A stretch of DNA of 56,595 bases, taken from positions 1 to 56,595 of the forward strand of contig JALSJD010000136.1 of assembly GCA_026989535.1 (NCBI GenBank). The letters are read 5' to 3'. The notes below the pieces were generated by a model. It worked only from the letters and a program-made list of their open reading frames with translations, was not told the DNA's origin and ran no database searches. This DNA is from Cyclobacteriaceae bacterium (lineage in GTDB: Bacteria > Bacteroidota > Bacteroidia > Cytophagales > Cyclobacteriaceae). A program made the position numbers and the translations under genes. Numbering within the stretch: position 1 is the first letter of the stretch; each line of letters begins with the position of its first letter. Positions 42,285 through 50,592 of this stretch are shown here, piece after piece.

Positions 42285-42495
42285 TGTAGTGCGTTTGTTA
42301 TTTTAATGGAGGCAAAGGTATAGTAATTGCCAGCTTAGGAGTGGTTTAAAATGAGAAAAGTTGTGTTTTTATTATGGTCTTAACCTACACCTTGGTGCAT
42401 CGATTGAGCCAACTAAAAGTTATATAAAATGGAAATAAATAATTTTTCCTTTATTTATTATAGATTTTAGAGGTGAAGTTAGTTGAATTGACAAA

Positions 42496-42515
42496 GGTTC
42501 GTGAGGACATGAACC
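42496..42515. repeat. Solitary REP palindrome
   Basis: GGTTCGTGAGGACATGAACC: one base off the core palindrome found around the RAYT gene at 14.7-15.5 kb, with AGGA loop. It lies 27 kb away, showing dispersal of the REP. Confidence 0.8.
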
Positions 42516-42580
42516 AAGGCGTTGCATAGATTACATTTGTTCTGTTGCTCATACGTTAAATTTAGATTTGTGAATTAAGT

Positions 42581-42615
42581 CCTGCTTCTACATGTTTGCC
42601 GACATGTGAAGCAGG
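42581..42615. terminator. Hairpin downstream of the ammonium transporter gene
   Basis: CCTGCTT ... AAGCAGG with an inner ACATGT/ACATGT stem. It begins 17 bp past the amt stop codon. A T-run follows on the plus strand only, so it may be bidirectional but weak for amt. Confidence 0.45.
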
Positions 42616-42631
42616 CATTTTTTACTATTCT

Positions 42632-43960
42632 TTAATCATCATAAATAATAGTATAGCCCCTAATACCATGTTCGTGGCTATCTAAGCCCTCAATTTCGTG
42701 TTGTTCGGATACTCTAATACCTATTGTTTTCTTTAATATGTAAAATATTGCAAACGCTACAGGAAATGCAACTGCACCATAAGCCAGCACTCCGTATAGT
42801 TGTTTTATAAAGGTAAGTTCTGCATTGCTTGAAAAAACACCCACCGCTAATGTGCCCCAAATGCCACATGTTAAATGAACGGAAACCGCACCAACTACAT
42901 CGTCCAGTTTAATTTTATCGAGTAAAACTGAGGATAGCACAACTAATACTCCTGCAACAGCCCCTATAATGAGCGAAGAGTTAACCGAAACAACATCTGC
43001 ACCTGCCGTAATACCTACCAAGCCGGCAAGAATACCATTCATTGCCATTGCCAAATCCATTCGCTTAAATAAAATATAGGCGGTAAAAAAACCTAATAAC
43101 CCTCCTGCTGTGGCAGCCAAAGAAGTGGTAACTAATACGAAAGAGACCAAATCAGGATTGGCCGAAAGAACCGAACCACCATTGAACCCAAACCAGCCAA
43201 ACCAAAGTAAGAACACACCAATAACGGCTAATGGTACAGAGGCCCCTGGCTTATCAATTACTTTTCCGTTTACATATTTACCCAAACGTGGCCCTATAAC
43301 AATAATGCCTGCCAAGGCTCCCCATCCGCCAACAGAATGCACCAAAGTAGAACCTGCAAAATCATAAAAACCTAGCTCATTTAACCAGCCTCCACCCCAT
43401 TTCCAGCTTCCTAAAAAAGGATAAACCAAGCCTACATAAATTAAGGTAAAAATCATGTAGCCCGAAACTTTTACACGCTCTGCTACTGCACCCGATACAA
43501 TGGTGGCAGCCGTAGCTGCAAACATGGCTTGGAATAAAAAGTCTGTCCAATAGGTATAACCGCCATTTGCGTACCCGATAGAAGCCCCATCTGTAACAGG
43601 GTCGAAGCCAATTCCAAAGCCCGAAAACCCTAACACCCCACTAAACAAATTAAAATCGCCTGGGTACATTAAATTAAAGCCAACAATAAAATAGGTAAAA
43701 ATGCCAATAAGAGGCGTAATGGTATTTTTAAAAAGGATATTTACCGTATTTTTCGATTGACCAAACCCTGCTTCAACCCCTGCAAAGCCTAGGTGCATTA
43801 AAAATACCATAGCTGTGGCTAGCATCATCCATAAGTTATTAGCCGTAAATAATGCCTCTGCTCCAATAGAGGCAGCATCTACCACTTTTGTGGTAAGCTC
43901 AACTGAAAGGTTCGAGAAAGAAACAGTATCCTCATTCGCTTTTAATAAAAATTCTGTCAT
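42632..43960 (-). CDS. amt: Ammonium transporter (Amt family)
   Basis: 442 residues with eleven predicted helices in the Amt/Rh fold. The two pore histidines are in GSTLVHSVGGWGALAG and SVHLTCGIWGTLAVG. The family signature around AGVEAGFGQSKNTVNIL and DFAGSTLVH is intact. It conducts ammonium under nitrogen limitation. A glnK gene, often adjacent in other bacteria, is not present within the next kilobase upstream. The C-terminal tail (RVSEQHEIEGLDSHEHGIRG) is the usual GlnK-interacting cytoplasmic segment. Confidence 0.95.
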   Translation of the reverse strand: MTEFLLKANEDTVSFSNLSVELTTKVVDAASIGAEALFTANNLWMMLATAMVFLMHLGFAGVEAGFGQSKNTVNILFKNTITPLIGIFTYFIVGFNLMYPGDFNLFSGVLGFSGFGIGFDPVTDGASIGYANGGYTYWTDFLFQAMFAATAATIVSGAVAERVKVSGYMIFTLIYVGLVYPFLGSWKWGGGWLNELGFYDFAGSTLVHSVGGWGALAGIIVIGPRLGKYVNGKVIDKPGASVPLAVIGVFLLWFGWFGFNGGSVLSANPDLVSFVLVTTSLAATAGGLLGFFTAYILFKRMDLAMAMNGILAGLVGITAGADVVSVNSSLIIGAVAGVLVVLSSVLLDKIKLDDVVGAVSVHLTCGIWGTLAVGVFSSNAELTFIKQLYGVLAYGAVAFPVAFAIFYILKKTIGIRVSEQHEIEGLDSHEHGIRGYTIIYDD

Positions 43961-45006
43961 AATAATTATATAGTTAGGTTATTTATCAATACATATTTTA
44001 CCCCGAATTATCATTCAAAGAGAATATTTACTTGGTTATGGGTATTTTTTAACCCAGATTGGCAAGTTATTACGCAATTAATTTGTCAACAGGTTTAATT
44101 TTTACCCTATTGAGGCTCAAATGTATATACATTATTTGTAAATGGGTAATTTTTTAACCTATTTATGAATTTAATTAACCAAATAATAAAAAGAAGGGTG
44201 TTTTTTAGCCCTCCTTTATTTATTTTACCTATTATTTATTAATTATAGCATAAATTACAAACCAGCTAAAATTTCTTATATATGGGGTTTTCAATGAATC
44301 TGTGATGCGTAGAATTAACTGGATTCAGGTTATAACCTAAACTAGAGTGCAGTTGCTGCCTTATTGGGTGCATAACATTTTGTCGCTAATTATTTATACT
44401 GTTATTTTAGGAGTAGGTAAGAAAAGTAAGTTTTTTTCTACCCCCCCAAATAAACTCTTCAGAAATCTGTAGTTAAGTACACTCTCTGCCTTTAAGCGCA
44501 TGCAAAGAAAAGCAATCACTTACTTGCTTCGCCATAGCTTTGCGAAGGCAAGCAGGAATCCGCCCTGTAGGATGTTACAACTAATAAAGACTGATTAAAA
44601 TTTATTATAGCCATAATGTTTAATCTCTTTCCATATTTACAGATTCCTGCCTGCGCAGGAATGACGATTTCTATTTTGCTTTTCTTTTTAATATAGGTTA
44701 GGGGGCTTGCACAAAATGGTTTAACTCAACTTCATCACAAGTACTCCTAATAACTCAAAAAGGCATTTTGTAGTTGCTATTTTTGGTTGGCTAAACGAAT
44801 TTTTTCTTTTCCATGAAGTCATAATGAACACTTTCGAGAATTAATTTACTATGTGACCAAATCTGAATTTAAAAAACTATTTACCTGCCAACCTGAGACG
44901 TTTATAGCAACTGCATGCCCAAATTGGCGAAGTTGAGTTAAACTAAAACGACAAAATGTTATGCACCCACCTTATTAACTCAATAATTGTGTAAATTAGT
45001 AGTACT
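43961..45006. other. Long gene-free region with nested inverted repeats
   Basis: No convincing gene or RNA in about 1 kb. A perfect 20-bp inverted repeat joins 44366-44385 (GGGTGCATAACATTTTGTCG) and 44949-44968. Nested are TGCAGTTGCT near 44348 with AGCAACTGCA near 44906, and GTTTAACTCAACTTC (44719-44733) with its complement (44929-44943). This resembles a decayed mobile element of about 600 bp. A palindrome of the AATGACG family lies at 44643-44667. Confidence 0.55.
44643..44667. repeat. Short palindromic repeat, AATGACG family
   Basis: ATTCCTGC-CTGC-GCAGGAAT followed by GACGA, preceded by TTTACAG. The same unit, with CTCC loop, lies at 51302-51326. Confidence 0.6.
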
Positions 45007-45432
45007 ATGACAACCAATAAAAAAACCAAAGAATACTCTAACGGAGTACTAACCATTGTATGGGAACCTGCTATTTGCGCTCATTCAGAAATTTGCATTA
45101 AAAGTTTGCCCGAAGTATATAACCCCTATGGGAAACCATGGATTACCATTGAAAAGGCTACCACAGACCAATTAAAAGTTCAAATAAACAAATGCCCTTC
45201 AGGTGCATTGAGCTATTATATGAATGGCGAAGAGCCAAAATTAGAAATTGAAGGAACGCAAGTAGAGGTAAAGCTCAATGGTCCACTCATTATTTCGGGT
45301 AACATACAACTAACAGATGTCAATGGAAATACAGAAGGTAAAACTAAAAAAATGGCCTTTTGCAGATGCGGTGACTCGAGCAATAAACCCTATTGCGATG
45401 GAACACATGCAAAGATTGGGTTTAAAGGATAA
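45007..45432 (+). CDS. YjdI-like (4Fe-4S mono-cluster) and CDGSH iron-sulfur protein
   Basis: 141 residues with two iron-sulfur modules. Residues about 10-75 match the YjdI/Fer4_19 domain: ICAHSEICIKSLPEVY and NKCPSGAL give its cysteines. Residues about 112-138 are a CDGSH motif: FCRCGDSSNKPYCDGTHAKI, with the three Cys and one His that bind a 2Fe-2S cluster. The fusion is known in Bacteroidota; an electron-transfer or stress role is likely but unproven. Monocistronic, convergent with the gene at 45436 with only 3 bp between. Confidence 0.85.
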   Translation: MTTNKKTKEYSNGVLTIVWEPAICAHSEICIKSLPEVYNPYGKPWITIEKATTDQLKVQINKCPSGALSYYMNGEEPKLEIEGTQVEVKLNGPLIISGNIQLTDVNGNTEGKTKKMAFCRCGDSSNKPYCDGTHAKIGFKG

Positions 45433-45435
45433 GCA

Positions 45436-46362
45436 CTATTCCTCTTTCTTCCCCACCTGAAAGGTTCTTGAAATGTTAAATCCAAAACGTATGTCTCCAT
45501 CCCAAAAATTATCGGTTGTGCCTGTAATAAAGCCGTTTTCAAAAGTGGGGCGAGCATTGGTTATATGTAATTGAAAAACGTGCCCTCCGGTTTCAATATC
45601 TACTCCAAAACCAATGGCATCGTAGGTTTTAACCGAAGCGATAGGGTTAATTTGATAGTAATACTCGCCTGTTAAGGCAAAACTTTGGTTTAGTTTATAA
45701 CGATAAGCACCACCTAAGTATAAAACATTATTATTATCCGATTTTGTTGGCACCGTATTTAAGTGTACTAACCCAGGCATAAGTTGCAGTGTTAATTTTT
45801 CGCCAAATTTTCGAGATACCATTAACTGGTTTGCAAAACCCATACGCTCAAGCGTTGTTAAATCTTCGGTAATGTTTACTGTAGGAATTGTAATAGTTGA
45901 TAACCAGGTAATGCTTACCGGAGCCTTTTCTTTACCAGATTTTTGTCTTAAAAATTTCCATTTCAAAAACCCATCATACGTTTTTTTATAACTACTCCTA
46001 CCAATTCCAACATTAATTACATCCGTAATGCCGTATTCGAAACCTAACCTCATATTGGCTTGGTCTAACCCAAAAAAATCTTCGATTCCAGAGTTTATAG
46101 TACCAAAACGATGGTAGATTAAGAAATCGAGTTCGCCTTTACTCTTTGTTTTTGTAGAATGCCCATTAATAATATGAGTGCCTTTAAAAGCAGCATTGGT
46201 GTAATTTATTAAGGAATCTGTCTCGTCTTTGAGCATATCTAATAAACCCGCTTGTGCAAAAGAAGAAGCAGGTAAAAGAAACATACAAGCTAAAAGCAAG
46301 TTACTTGCCTGCCAAACCGCCTTACTTTTCAATGCTAACATTTTCATAAATAGGGTATTCAT
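45436..46362 (-). CDS. DUF5777-like outer-membrane beta-barrel protein
   Basis: 308 residues, signal peptide to about residue 37 (PASSFAQ), then amphipathic strands (LDFLIYHRFGTINSG, MRLGFEYGITDVINVGIG, ... FRFGFNISRTF) typical of a barrel. The motif around GTHIINGHSTKTKSKGELDF is the DUF5777 hallmark. It is encoded after YceI and a cytochrome-like SprB-repeat protein, a recurrent trio in the phylum. Starts at Met1, 6 or 8 are possible; all overlap the YceI gene. Function unknown. Confidence 0.8.
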   Translation of the reverse strand: MNTLFMKMLALKSKAVWQASNLLLACMFLLPASSFAQAGLLDMLKDETDSLINYTNAAFKGTHIINGHSTKTKSKGELDFLIYHRFGTINSGIEDFFGLDQANMRLGFEYGITDVINVGIGRSSYKKTYDGFLKWKFLRQKSGKEKAPVSITWLSTITIPTVNITEDLTTLERMGFANQLMVSRKFGEKLTLQLMPGLVHLNTVPTKSDNNNVLYLGGAYRYKLNQSFALTGEYYYQINPIASVKTYDAIGFGVDIETGGHVFQLHITNARPTFENGFITGTTDNFWDGDIRFGFNISRTFQVGKKEE

Positions 46363-46873
46363 AAGTTACAGTTATTTCCACCTCTTCGGCTATTTTTTGA
46401 AACATAATGGAAGGCACCTCCACTCCAAAATCTTCGAGTCTGATATTAAATTTAGCTTCAATAATTAATTTATCTTTTTTAAAGATAACAGCACCTTTGG
46501 TTGAAAATTGTTTGGAAACTCCATGAATCATAAGGTTGCCCGTAGCTACTGCTTCTGGCAGGCTTTTTTTATGCTCCCAATTGTTGATCCTCCCTAAAAA
46601 CGTTGCTTTTGGAAATTTTTCACTTTCCATATACTTTTCATTAAAATGCTCTTGCATTAATGATTTGGCAAACTTAAAAGAGTTGATAGGGATTGAAAAA
46701 GCAATTTCTCCATTTAAAAGGTTAATAACACTTTTACCTTTAGTGGTTGTGGCGGTAATATCCTCCAACACAGCACTTGAAAAAAAAGTGGTTTTGCTTT
46801 TAACCGATACAATCTTTTGGGCAGGCGATGCCTGACTCGCCAAAATTAAAGCAACGAGTATCAGGTTTTTCAT
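46322..46873 (-). CDS. YceI family periplasmic protein
   Basis: 183 residues with signal peptide (to about residue 18). YceI proteins have a lipocalin-like barrel that binds isoprenoid lipids. Landmarks are VLEDITATTTKGKSVINLLN, NGEIAFSIPINSFKF, MQEHFNEKYMESEKFPKATF and GNLMIHGVSKQFSTKG. It overlaps the DUF5777 gene by 41 bp, so the two are strongly coupled. Upstream lies the cytochrome-like lipoprotein with 13 bp between. Confidence 0.9.
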   Translation of the reverse strand: MKNLILVALILASQASPAQKIVSVKSKTTFFSSAVLEDITATTTKGKSVINLLNGEIAFSIPINSFKFAKSLMQEHFNEKYMESEKFPKATFLGRINNWEHKKSLPEAVATGNLMIHGVSKQFSTKGAVIFKKDKLIIEAKFNIRLEDFGVEVPSIMFQKIAEEVEITVTYEYPIYENVSIEK

Positions 46874-46886
46874 AAAAATGAATGTT

Positions 46887-47675
46887 TTAATTATCTAAAG
46901 CTCCATCCTCTACCCAGCAGGCAATGGCATCTTTTTCTGCTTGGGTTAAGCTTCCATCTTTTGGCATATTACCACTTTGGGTCCTAGATTTAATATCTGC
47001 TGCCTTGCCTTGCACATTGCTAAAAATGGTAAAATTAGTTTGCGATGAAGAACCATCATGGCATCCGGTAGTTGCACAACTATTAGCAATAATTGATTTA
47101 ACTGAGGTATTATATGAAATACCTGTAGGTATCATTTTAACAATCGAAAAATCACAACCTGTTGCATCGGTAATTAGAATTTCATATTCTCCTGCACCTA
47201 AATTAGAAAAGGTTGCATCTGATTGCGAAGTGCCTCCATTTAAACTGTATGCATACGGCTCTATCCCTCCGTTAGGCGCTGCTGTAAATGTACCATTGGT
47301 AGTTTTGCAACCAGAAGCTGCAACCGACCCTGTTGCACTAAAACCACTTGTGCTTGCGACCGAAACATCTTTTGTGGTGCTACAAGCAACATTATCAGTA
47401 ATGGTTACCTTATAATTACCTGGGGCAAGATTTTCGAAAATTGCAGAAGATTGTAATGCCCCATTGTCTATTAAATACTTATAGGGTGTTTCACCACCTG
47501 CCCCTTTAATTTCAATTTTTCCATTATTACTGCCACAGTCTGCATCTGTTAAAGTGGCTGTAAAATCAAGTGTTGAAACTGAACAATCCACATTTGGCAC
47601 ATCATCTATTTTATTAGAGGTGCAAGCAGTAAAAATAATTAATAAGCCTAAAGGGTATATTTTAAAAAGATTCAT
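46887..47675 (-). CDS. Lipoprotein with two SprB repeats and a cytochrome-like domain
   Basis: 262 residues. Lipobox LLIIFTAC (Cys about 18). Two SprB-like repeats follow: DADCGSNNGKIEIKGAGGET ... NLAPGNYKVTITDN, and GCKTTNGTFTAAPNGGIEPY ... NLGAGEYEILITDA. The last 75 residues resemble small c-type cytochrome domains: SIIANSCATTGCHDGS, where Cys-x4-Cys-His replaces Cys-x2-Cys-His, then GNMPKDGSLTQAEKDAIACW with a candidate axial Met. It is first in the operon with YceI and DUF5777. Heme binding is inferred. Confidence 0.8.
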   Translation of the reverse strand: MNLFKIYPLGLLIIFTACTSNKIDDVPNVDCSVSTLDFTATLTDADCGSNNGKIEIKGAGGETPYKYLIDNGALQSSAIFENLAPGNYKVTITDNVACSTTKDVSVASTSGFSATGSVAASGCKTTNGTFTAAPNGGIEPYAYSLNGGTSQSDATFSNLGAGEYEILITDATGCDFSIVKMIPTGISYNTSVKSIIANSCATTGCHDGSSSQTNFTIFSNVQGKAADIKSRTQSGNMPKDGSLTQAEKDAIACWVEDGALDN

Positions 47676-47736
47676 AGAGTTAGTGTTTTTAAATTCTGAA
47701 TATAAGTTATTAAGGTAAAAGTAACCTAGCTTAATT

Positions 47737-47765
47737 TAAAAACCACTCGATTTGAGTGGTTTTTA
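47737..47765. terminator. Bidirectional rho-independent terminator
   Basis: 12-bp perfect stem (TAAAAACCACTC and complement) with loop GATTT and A/T tracts on both sides. It closes the DUF2892 gene's transcription unit before the SprB/cytochrome operon begins on the same strand. Confidence 0.7.
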
Positions 47766-47805
47766 AATTACATAAGCCTGCTATTAAACGAGCTAAATCT
47801 AGGTA

Positions 47806-48015
47806 TTAATTGTTTTCTTCCTTTTTGGTACATAAACCAAAAATTAGGTATAAAGGGCAAAAGCTTATTAAGCTGGTAAGTGCAAAAATCACTGCTGCTA
47901 CCACTAAAATAACACCTAAAGTGCCGCCTACAATCCCTTGAAAATAAAGAACTCCCATAATCACAGCCAAAATTAATCTGATAATTCGGTCTGCTGATCC
48001 CATATTTGCTTTCAT
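47806..48015 (-). CDS. DUF2892 (YgaP-like) membrane protein
   Basis: 69 residues with two hydrophobic helices separated by a Gly turn (IIRLILAVIMGVLYFQGIVG, GTLGVILVVAAVIFALTSLI). The start MKANMGSADRIIR and the ending SFCPLYLIFGLCT follow the DUF2892 pattern, including the CPLY motif. In other bacteria the domain is often tied to rhodanese or sulfur metabolism; here it stands alone next to redox genes. Confidence 0.85.
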   Translation of the reverse strand: MKANMGSADRIIRLILAVIMGVLYFQGIVGGTLGVILVVAAVIFALTSLISFCPLYLIFGLCTKKEENN

Positions 48016-48104
48016 AATAATTTATGCTTATTTTTTTATGTATCAAAATTAAGAACTCGAACAATAAAAACTGGTAACTTTTGTCACTACTCCCAATAAT
48101 TAAT

Positions 48105-48572
48105 TTAGTGTGCCGGCTTTTTTGCAGCTCGTGATGAATTATGGCTTTTCATAATTTTCCAAACACCGCCTTCTTTATGAAGCACTGAAGTTGCCGCCCC
48201 TTGTCTTTCAATTACTTTTTCGCCTTCCTTTAACACAATTACATAAATATATGTTTCGGTGCCAAAAGCATAATCTCCATCTACAATTACGTTTACTTTA
48301 TAATTATTATAGGTAAACGATTTAAAATGACCTAGTTCGGGGCCAATATGATGCGCAATATAATCTTGGTAAGAACCTTCTACTTTACCTGTTTCTAATA
48401 TTTCAGAATTAGACGTAAAGTATTTTTCGGTGCCTTCCACATTCAAATTTTCGAGGGCAGCTTTGTAAGCCCTCAATACCGTTTTTACCTTTTCTTCTTC
48501 CGTTTGCGCCATTGCATTGGAGGCGGCAAATAATGTGCTCAATAAGAGCGAATACATAATAATCTTTTTCAT
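48105..48572 (-). CDS. Exported NTF2/SnoaL-like protein
   Basis: 155 residues, signal peptide to about residue 22 (SNAMAQ). The remainder fits the NTF2-like cone: EEKVKTVLRAYKAALENLNV, YFTSNSEILETGKVEGSYQD, GDYAFGTETYIYVI, QGAATSVLHKEGGVWKIMKS and a His-ending HNSS. Such proteins are often listed as DUF4440/ketosteroid-isomerase-like; the substrate is unknown. Position inside a copper/redox island suggests a stress-linked role. Confidence 0.8.
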   Translation of the reverse strand: MKKIIMYSLLLSTLFAASNAMAQTEEEKVKTVLRAYKAALENLNVEGTEKYFTSNSEILETGKVEGSYQDYIAHHIGPELGHFKSFTYNNYKVNVIVDGDYAFGTETYIYVIVLKEGEKVIERQGAATSVLHKEGGVWKIMKSHNSSRAAKKPAH

Positions 48573-48629
48573 TTTTTTATATTTTATTTAAAAGTGTAAT
48601 TTATATTAATACCTAAATTGAGCGATTCA

Positions 48630-49388
48630 TTAATGTTCAGCTTCTAAAGGTGTTGCCTCCACTTTTTTTACAGATAATTTATTTTTACCAGATGCGATTA
48701 GCCCAACATAACCAGAAGGCATTTCATCTGCATGACCATGTGTTATCATTTTATCGTTTATGTATCCTTTAAAATGAGACCCTGCGGCCGTTACCGTAAG
48801 TGTAAACCAATCATTAGGGAGTTCAATTTCTTTAGAGTCTAATATTTTCTCTTCTCCGTTTTCTACTCTTCCCAATTTCATTATGTTACCTTCTAAGGCA
48901 ACAAACTCGTAATTATCTTTACCGGTACTATGATGAACTAGTTTAACTGCACCTTCGTTACCGTCTATTTTAATCGTAGCTGTTACACCCACATTGCCTT
49001 GTTTATTGCTAAACATACACGATGCTTTTTCTCCACTTGGTGAAAACATCAACACATTTTCTTCGCCATTTTTCATCATCATAACATTATGCGTTTTATA
49101 AGCCATCATATCCATAGATTCTTCGGTAGCCATCCAGGTAAAGGCTTCTCCTACCTTAGAATCACCTATTCCTTCCGCATGTTCGTGTGCTTCACTTTCA
49201 TGCCCTTCGCCTTCATTATGTTCATGCTGCATAGCTCCCTTATCATGCTCCTCAGAGTTGATATGCTCCATTTCTTCTGTGTGCTCATCTTCTTCGGTTT
49301 CAGAGCTTGACGACCCTCCACAAGAAACCGCAAGAACTAAAGTTAATGCGATAAATGTATAGGAGATTTTTTTAATTGTTAATTTCAT
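48630..49388 (-). CDS. His/Glu-rich lipoprotein with LamG-like (DUF1080-type) domain
   Basis: 252 residues. Lipobox LAVSC (Cys about 23), then a metal-binding-like stretch at about 33-75 with many His, Glu and Met (HTEEMEHINSEEHDKGAMQH, EHNEGEGHESEAHEHAEG). Residues about 85-245 form a concanavalin-like domain (VGVTATIKIDGNEGAVKLV, WFTLTVTAAGSHFKGYINDK, GYVGLIASG) as in 3-keto-disaccharide hydrolase-like proteins. The His-rich part suggests copper or zinc scavenging at the cell surface, consistent with neighbouring Cus genes. Confidence 0.8.
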   Translation of the reverse strand: MKLTIKKISYTFIALTLVLAVSCGGSSSSETEEDEHTEEMEHINSEEHDKGAMQHEHNEGEGHESEAHEHAEGIGDSKVGEAFTWMATEESMDMMAYKTHNVMMMKNGEENVLMFSPSGEKASCMFSNKQGNVGVTATIKIDGNEGAVKLVHHSTGKDNYEFVALEGNIMKLGRVENGEEKILDSKEIELPNDWFTLTVTAAGSHFKGYINDKMITHGHADEMPSGYVGLIASGKNKLSVKKVEATPLEAEH

Positions 49389-49444
49389 AATTATTATTTG
49401 TTAAATTTGTTTTACTACTGTTTTATATTTTTTTGATAACTTAT

Positions 49445-49900
49445 TTACTTTTTCATCACTCCCAAGCCATACTCAAATACAAGCCGACCGCCATATTCGG
49501 CTGCTTGACCTAAAATAAAGAAGCCTATAATTGCAAGTACTGCTACTATTGTTCTAAATCCGACACTTTCTTTTTTAAGCATATATATGACTACATAATA
49601 TATGGCCGTAAATACACCGAAATAAATAAGTGTGTATAGTGCCCAATCGGAGTGTGTACCAATAGCTACTTCTGCTTTTAAGTTTAGCCCAATGCTATCG
49701 GCAGCAGACCTACCTGAAATATAGGAAGCTAATGCACTTAGGCTGCCTAAAACGTATAAACCTACGATGGTTTTGGTAATCCACTCACGGTTATAAAAAA
49801 CTGCAAGTACGGTTAGCCCAACTGCTAACGATAATAAAGCAACAGGAAAATGTACAATTAAAGGGTGTATTCCTGGAGCCCATTCGGGTAATAATTCCAT
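49445..49900 (-). CDS. DUF2231-like membrane protein
   Basis: 151 residues from ATG 49900 (MELLPEWAPGIHPLIVHFPV), the expected family beginning; an upstream ATG at 49933 would overlap a small ORF. Four membrane helices. The HPLIVHFPVALL motif and the late GGRLVFEYG are characteristic, and the histidines could bind heme or metal. Family members often sit beside copper or cytochrome genes, as here. Confidence 0.8.
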   Translation of the reverse strand: MELLPEWAPGIHPLIVHFPVALLSLAVGLTVLAVFYNREWITKTIVGLYVLGSLSALASYISGRSAADSIGLNLKAEVAIGTHSDWALYTLIYFGVFTAIYYVVIYMLKKESVGFRTIVAVLAIIGFFILGQAAEYGGRLVFEYGLGVMKK

Positions 49901-49907
49901 AGTTATT

Positions 49908-50000
49908 TTATTTATAAAACGTGTTTTTGACAACTGACATCAATATTGCAATTATCAAACTCATAAATGCTATACCTCCTGCCAAGCTGTTCCCTTTCAT
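49908..50000 (-). CDS. Possible 30-residue membrane micro-protein
   Basis: ATG 50000 to TAA 49908. One hydrophobic helix (GGIAFMSLIIAILMSVV) between MKGNSLA and KNTFYK. It stands just before the DUF2231 gene with 7 bp between, on the same strand, and after the gene at 50013 with 12 bp between. Layout supports coding, but it is very short. Confidence 0.35.
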   Translation of the reverse strand: MKGNSLAGGIAFMSLIIAILMSVVKNTFYK

Positions 50001-50012
50001 ACTAAATCAATG

Positions 50013-50573
50013 TTAACCTTCCCTATTTAAAATGGTCTGCAACACTTGTACTTTTACTTCTTTGAGCTTTGTACTACCAATATTATTTAACCTGAGTGTT
50101 TCCTGCTTAATAATAAAGGAATACCCAAGCATACAAGAAAACGAACCCCCACCCCCAATATGCTGCAATTCGGCTCTGCCAAAAATGGGCAGCGATGCAT
50201 CTTTTTGAGTAAGCATACCCGAAAATTCAAAATTTAATGGGGCATGGTTACTTGTTTCGATATGATCTACTTTAAACTTACCAGTCATTTCAATTTTTTC
50301 GCTACCCGTTAAAAAACCAAGATCAGCATGGTAATCATCGGTAGTGTTTACAAGCGTTTTTAATTCTAAAATAGAGTTAAATTCAGCGTTATCATTGTCG
50401 AGCCGAACATGCAAATGCCTGCTTTGCAGTTGCACAATAGAATCGCCATAATCTAATTCAATCACTACTGTTGCTCCTTTAAATTGGTACAACTCTTGCG
50501 CAAGCCCATTGGTTATGCAAAAGGCACTAAGTACAACTAAAAGGATATAGTATTTAAGAATGGTGTAGCTCAT
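50013..50573 (-). CDS. Exported hypothetical protein, YceI-like in pattern
   Basis: 186 residues with signal peptide (to about 25, NGLAQ). The beta-rich body shows a YceI-like layout (IVQLQSRHLHVRLDNDNAEF, NSILELKTLV, EKIEMTGKFKVDHI, LNFEFSGMLTQKD) but without a clear family motif. I call it a distant YceI-like or lipid-binding barrel with low certainty. Cotranscribed with 50593. Confidence 0.6.
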   Translation of the reverse strand: MSYTILKYYILLVVLSAFCITNGLAQELYQFKGATVVIELDYGDSIVQLQSRHLHVRLDNDNAEFNSILELKTLVNTTDDYHADLGFLTGSEKIEMTGKFKVDHIETSNHAPLNFEFSGMLTQKDASLPIFGRAELQHIGGGGSFSCMLGYSFIIKQETLRLNNIGSTKLKEVKVQVLQTILNREG

Positions 50574-50592
50574 TAAATTTTGACATAAGTGC

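Larger units (their letters stand above)
42285..42631. other. Region between amt and ccsBA genes
   Basis: No gene. It should hold the ccsBA promoter at its left side. It contains a REP palindrome at 42496-42515 and the hairpin at 42581-42615. Confidence 0.4.

Noticed and set aside
46924-47415. 163-codon ORF antisense to the SprB/cytochrome-like gene
   Set aside because: The opposite strand encodes a lipoprotein with clear repeats and a signal sequence.
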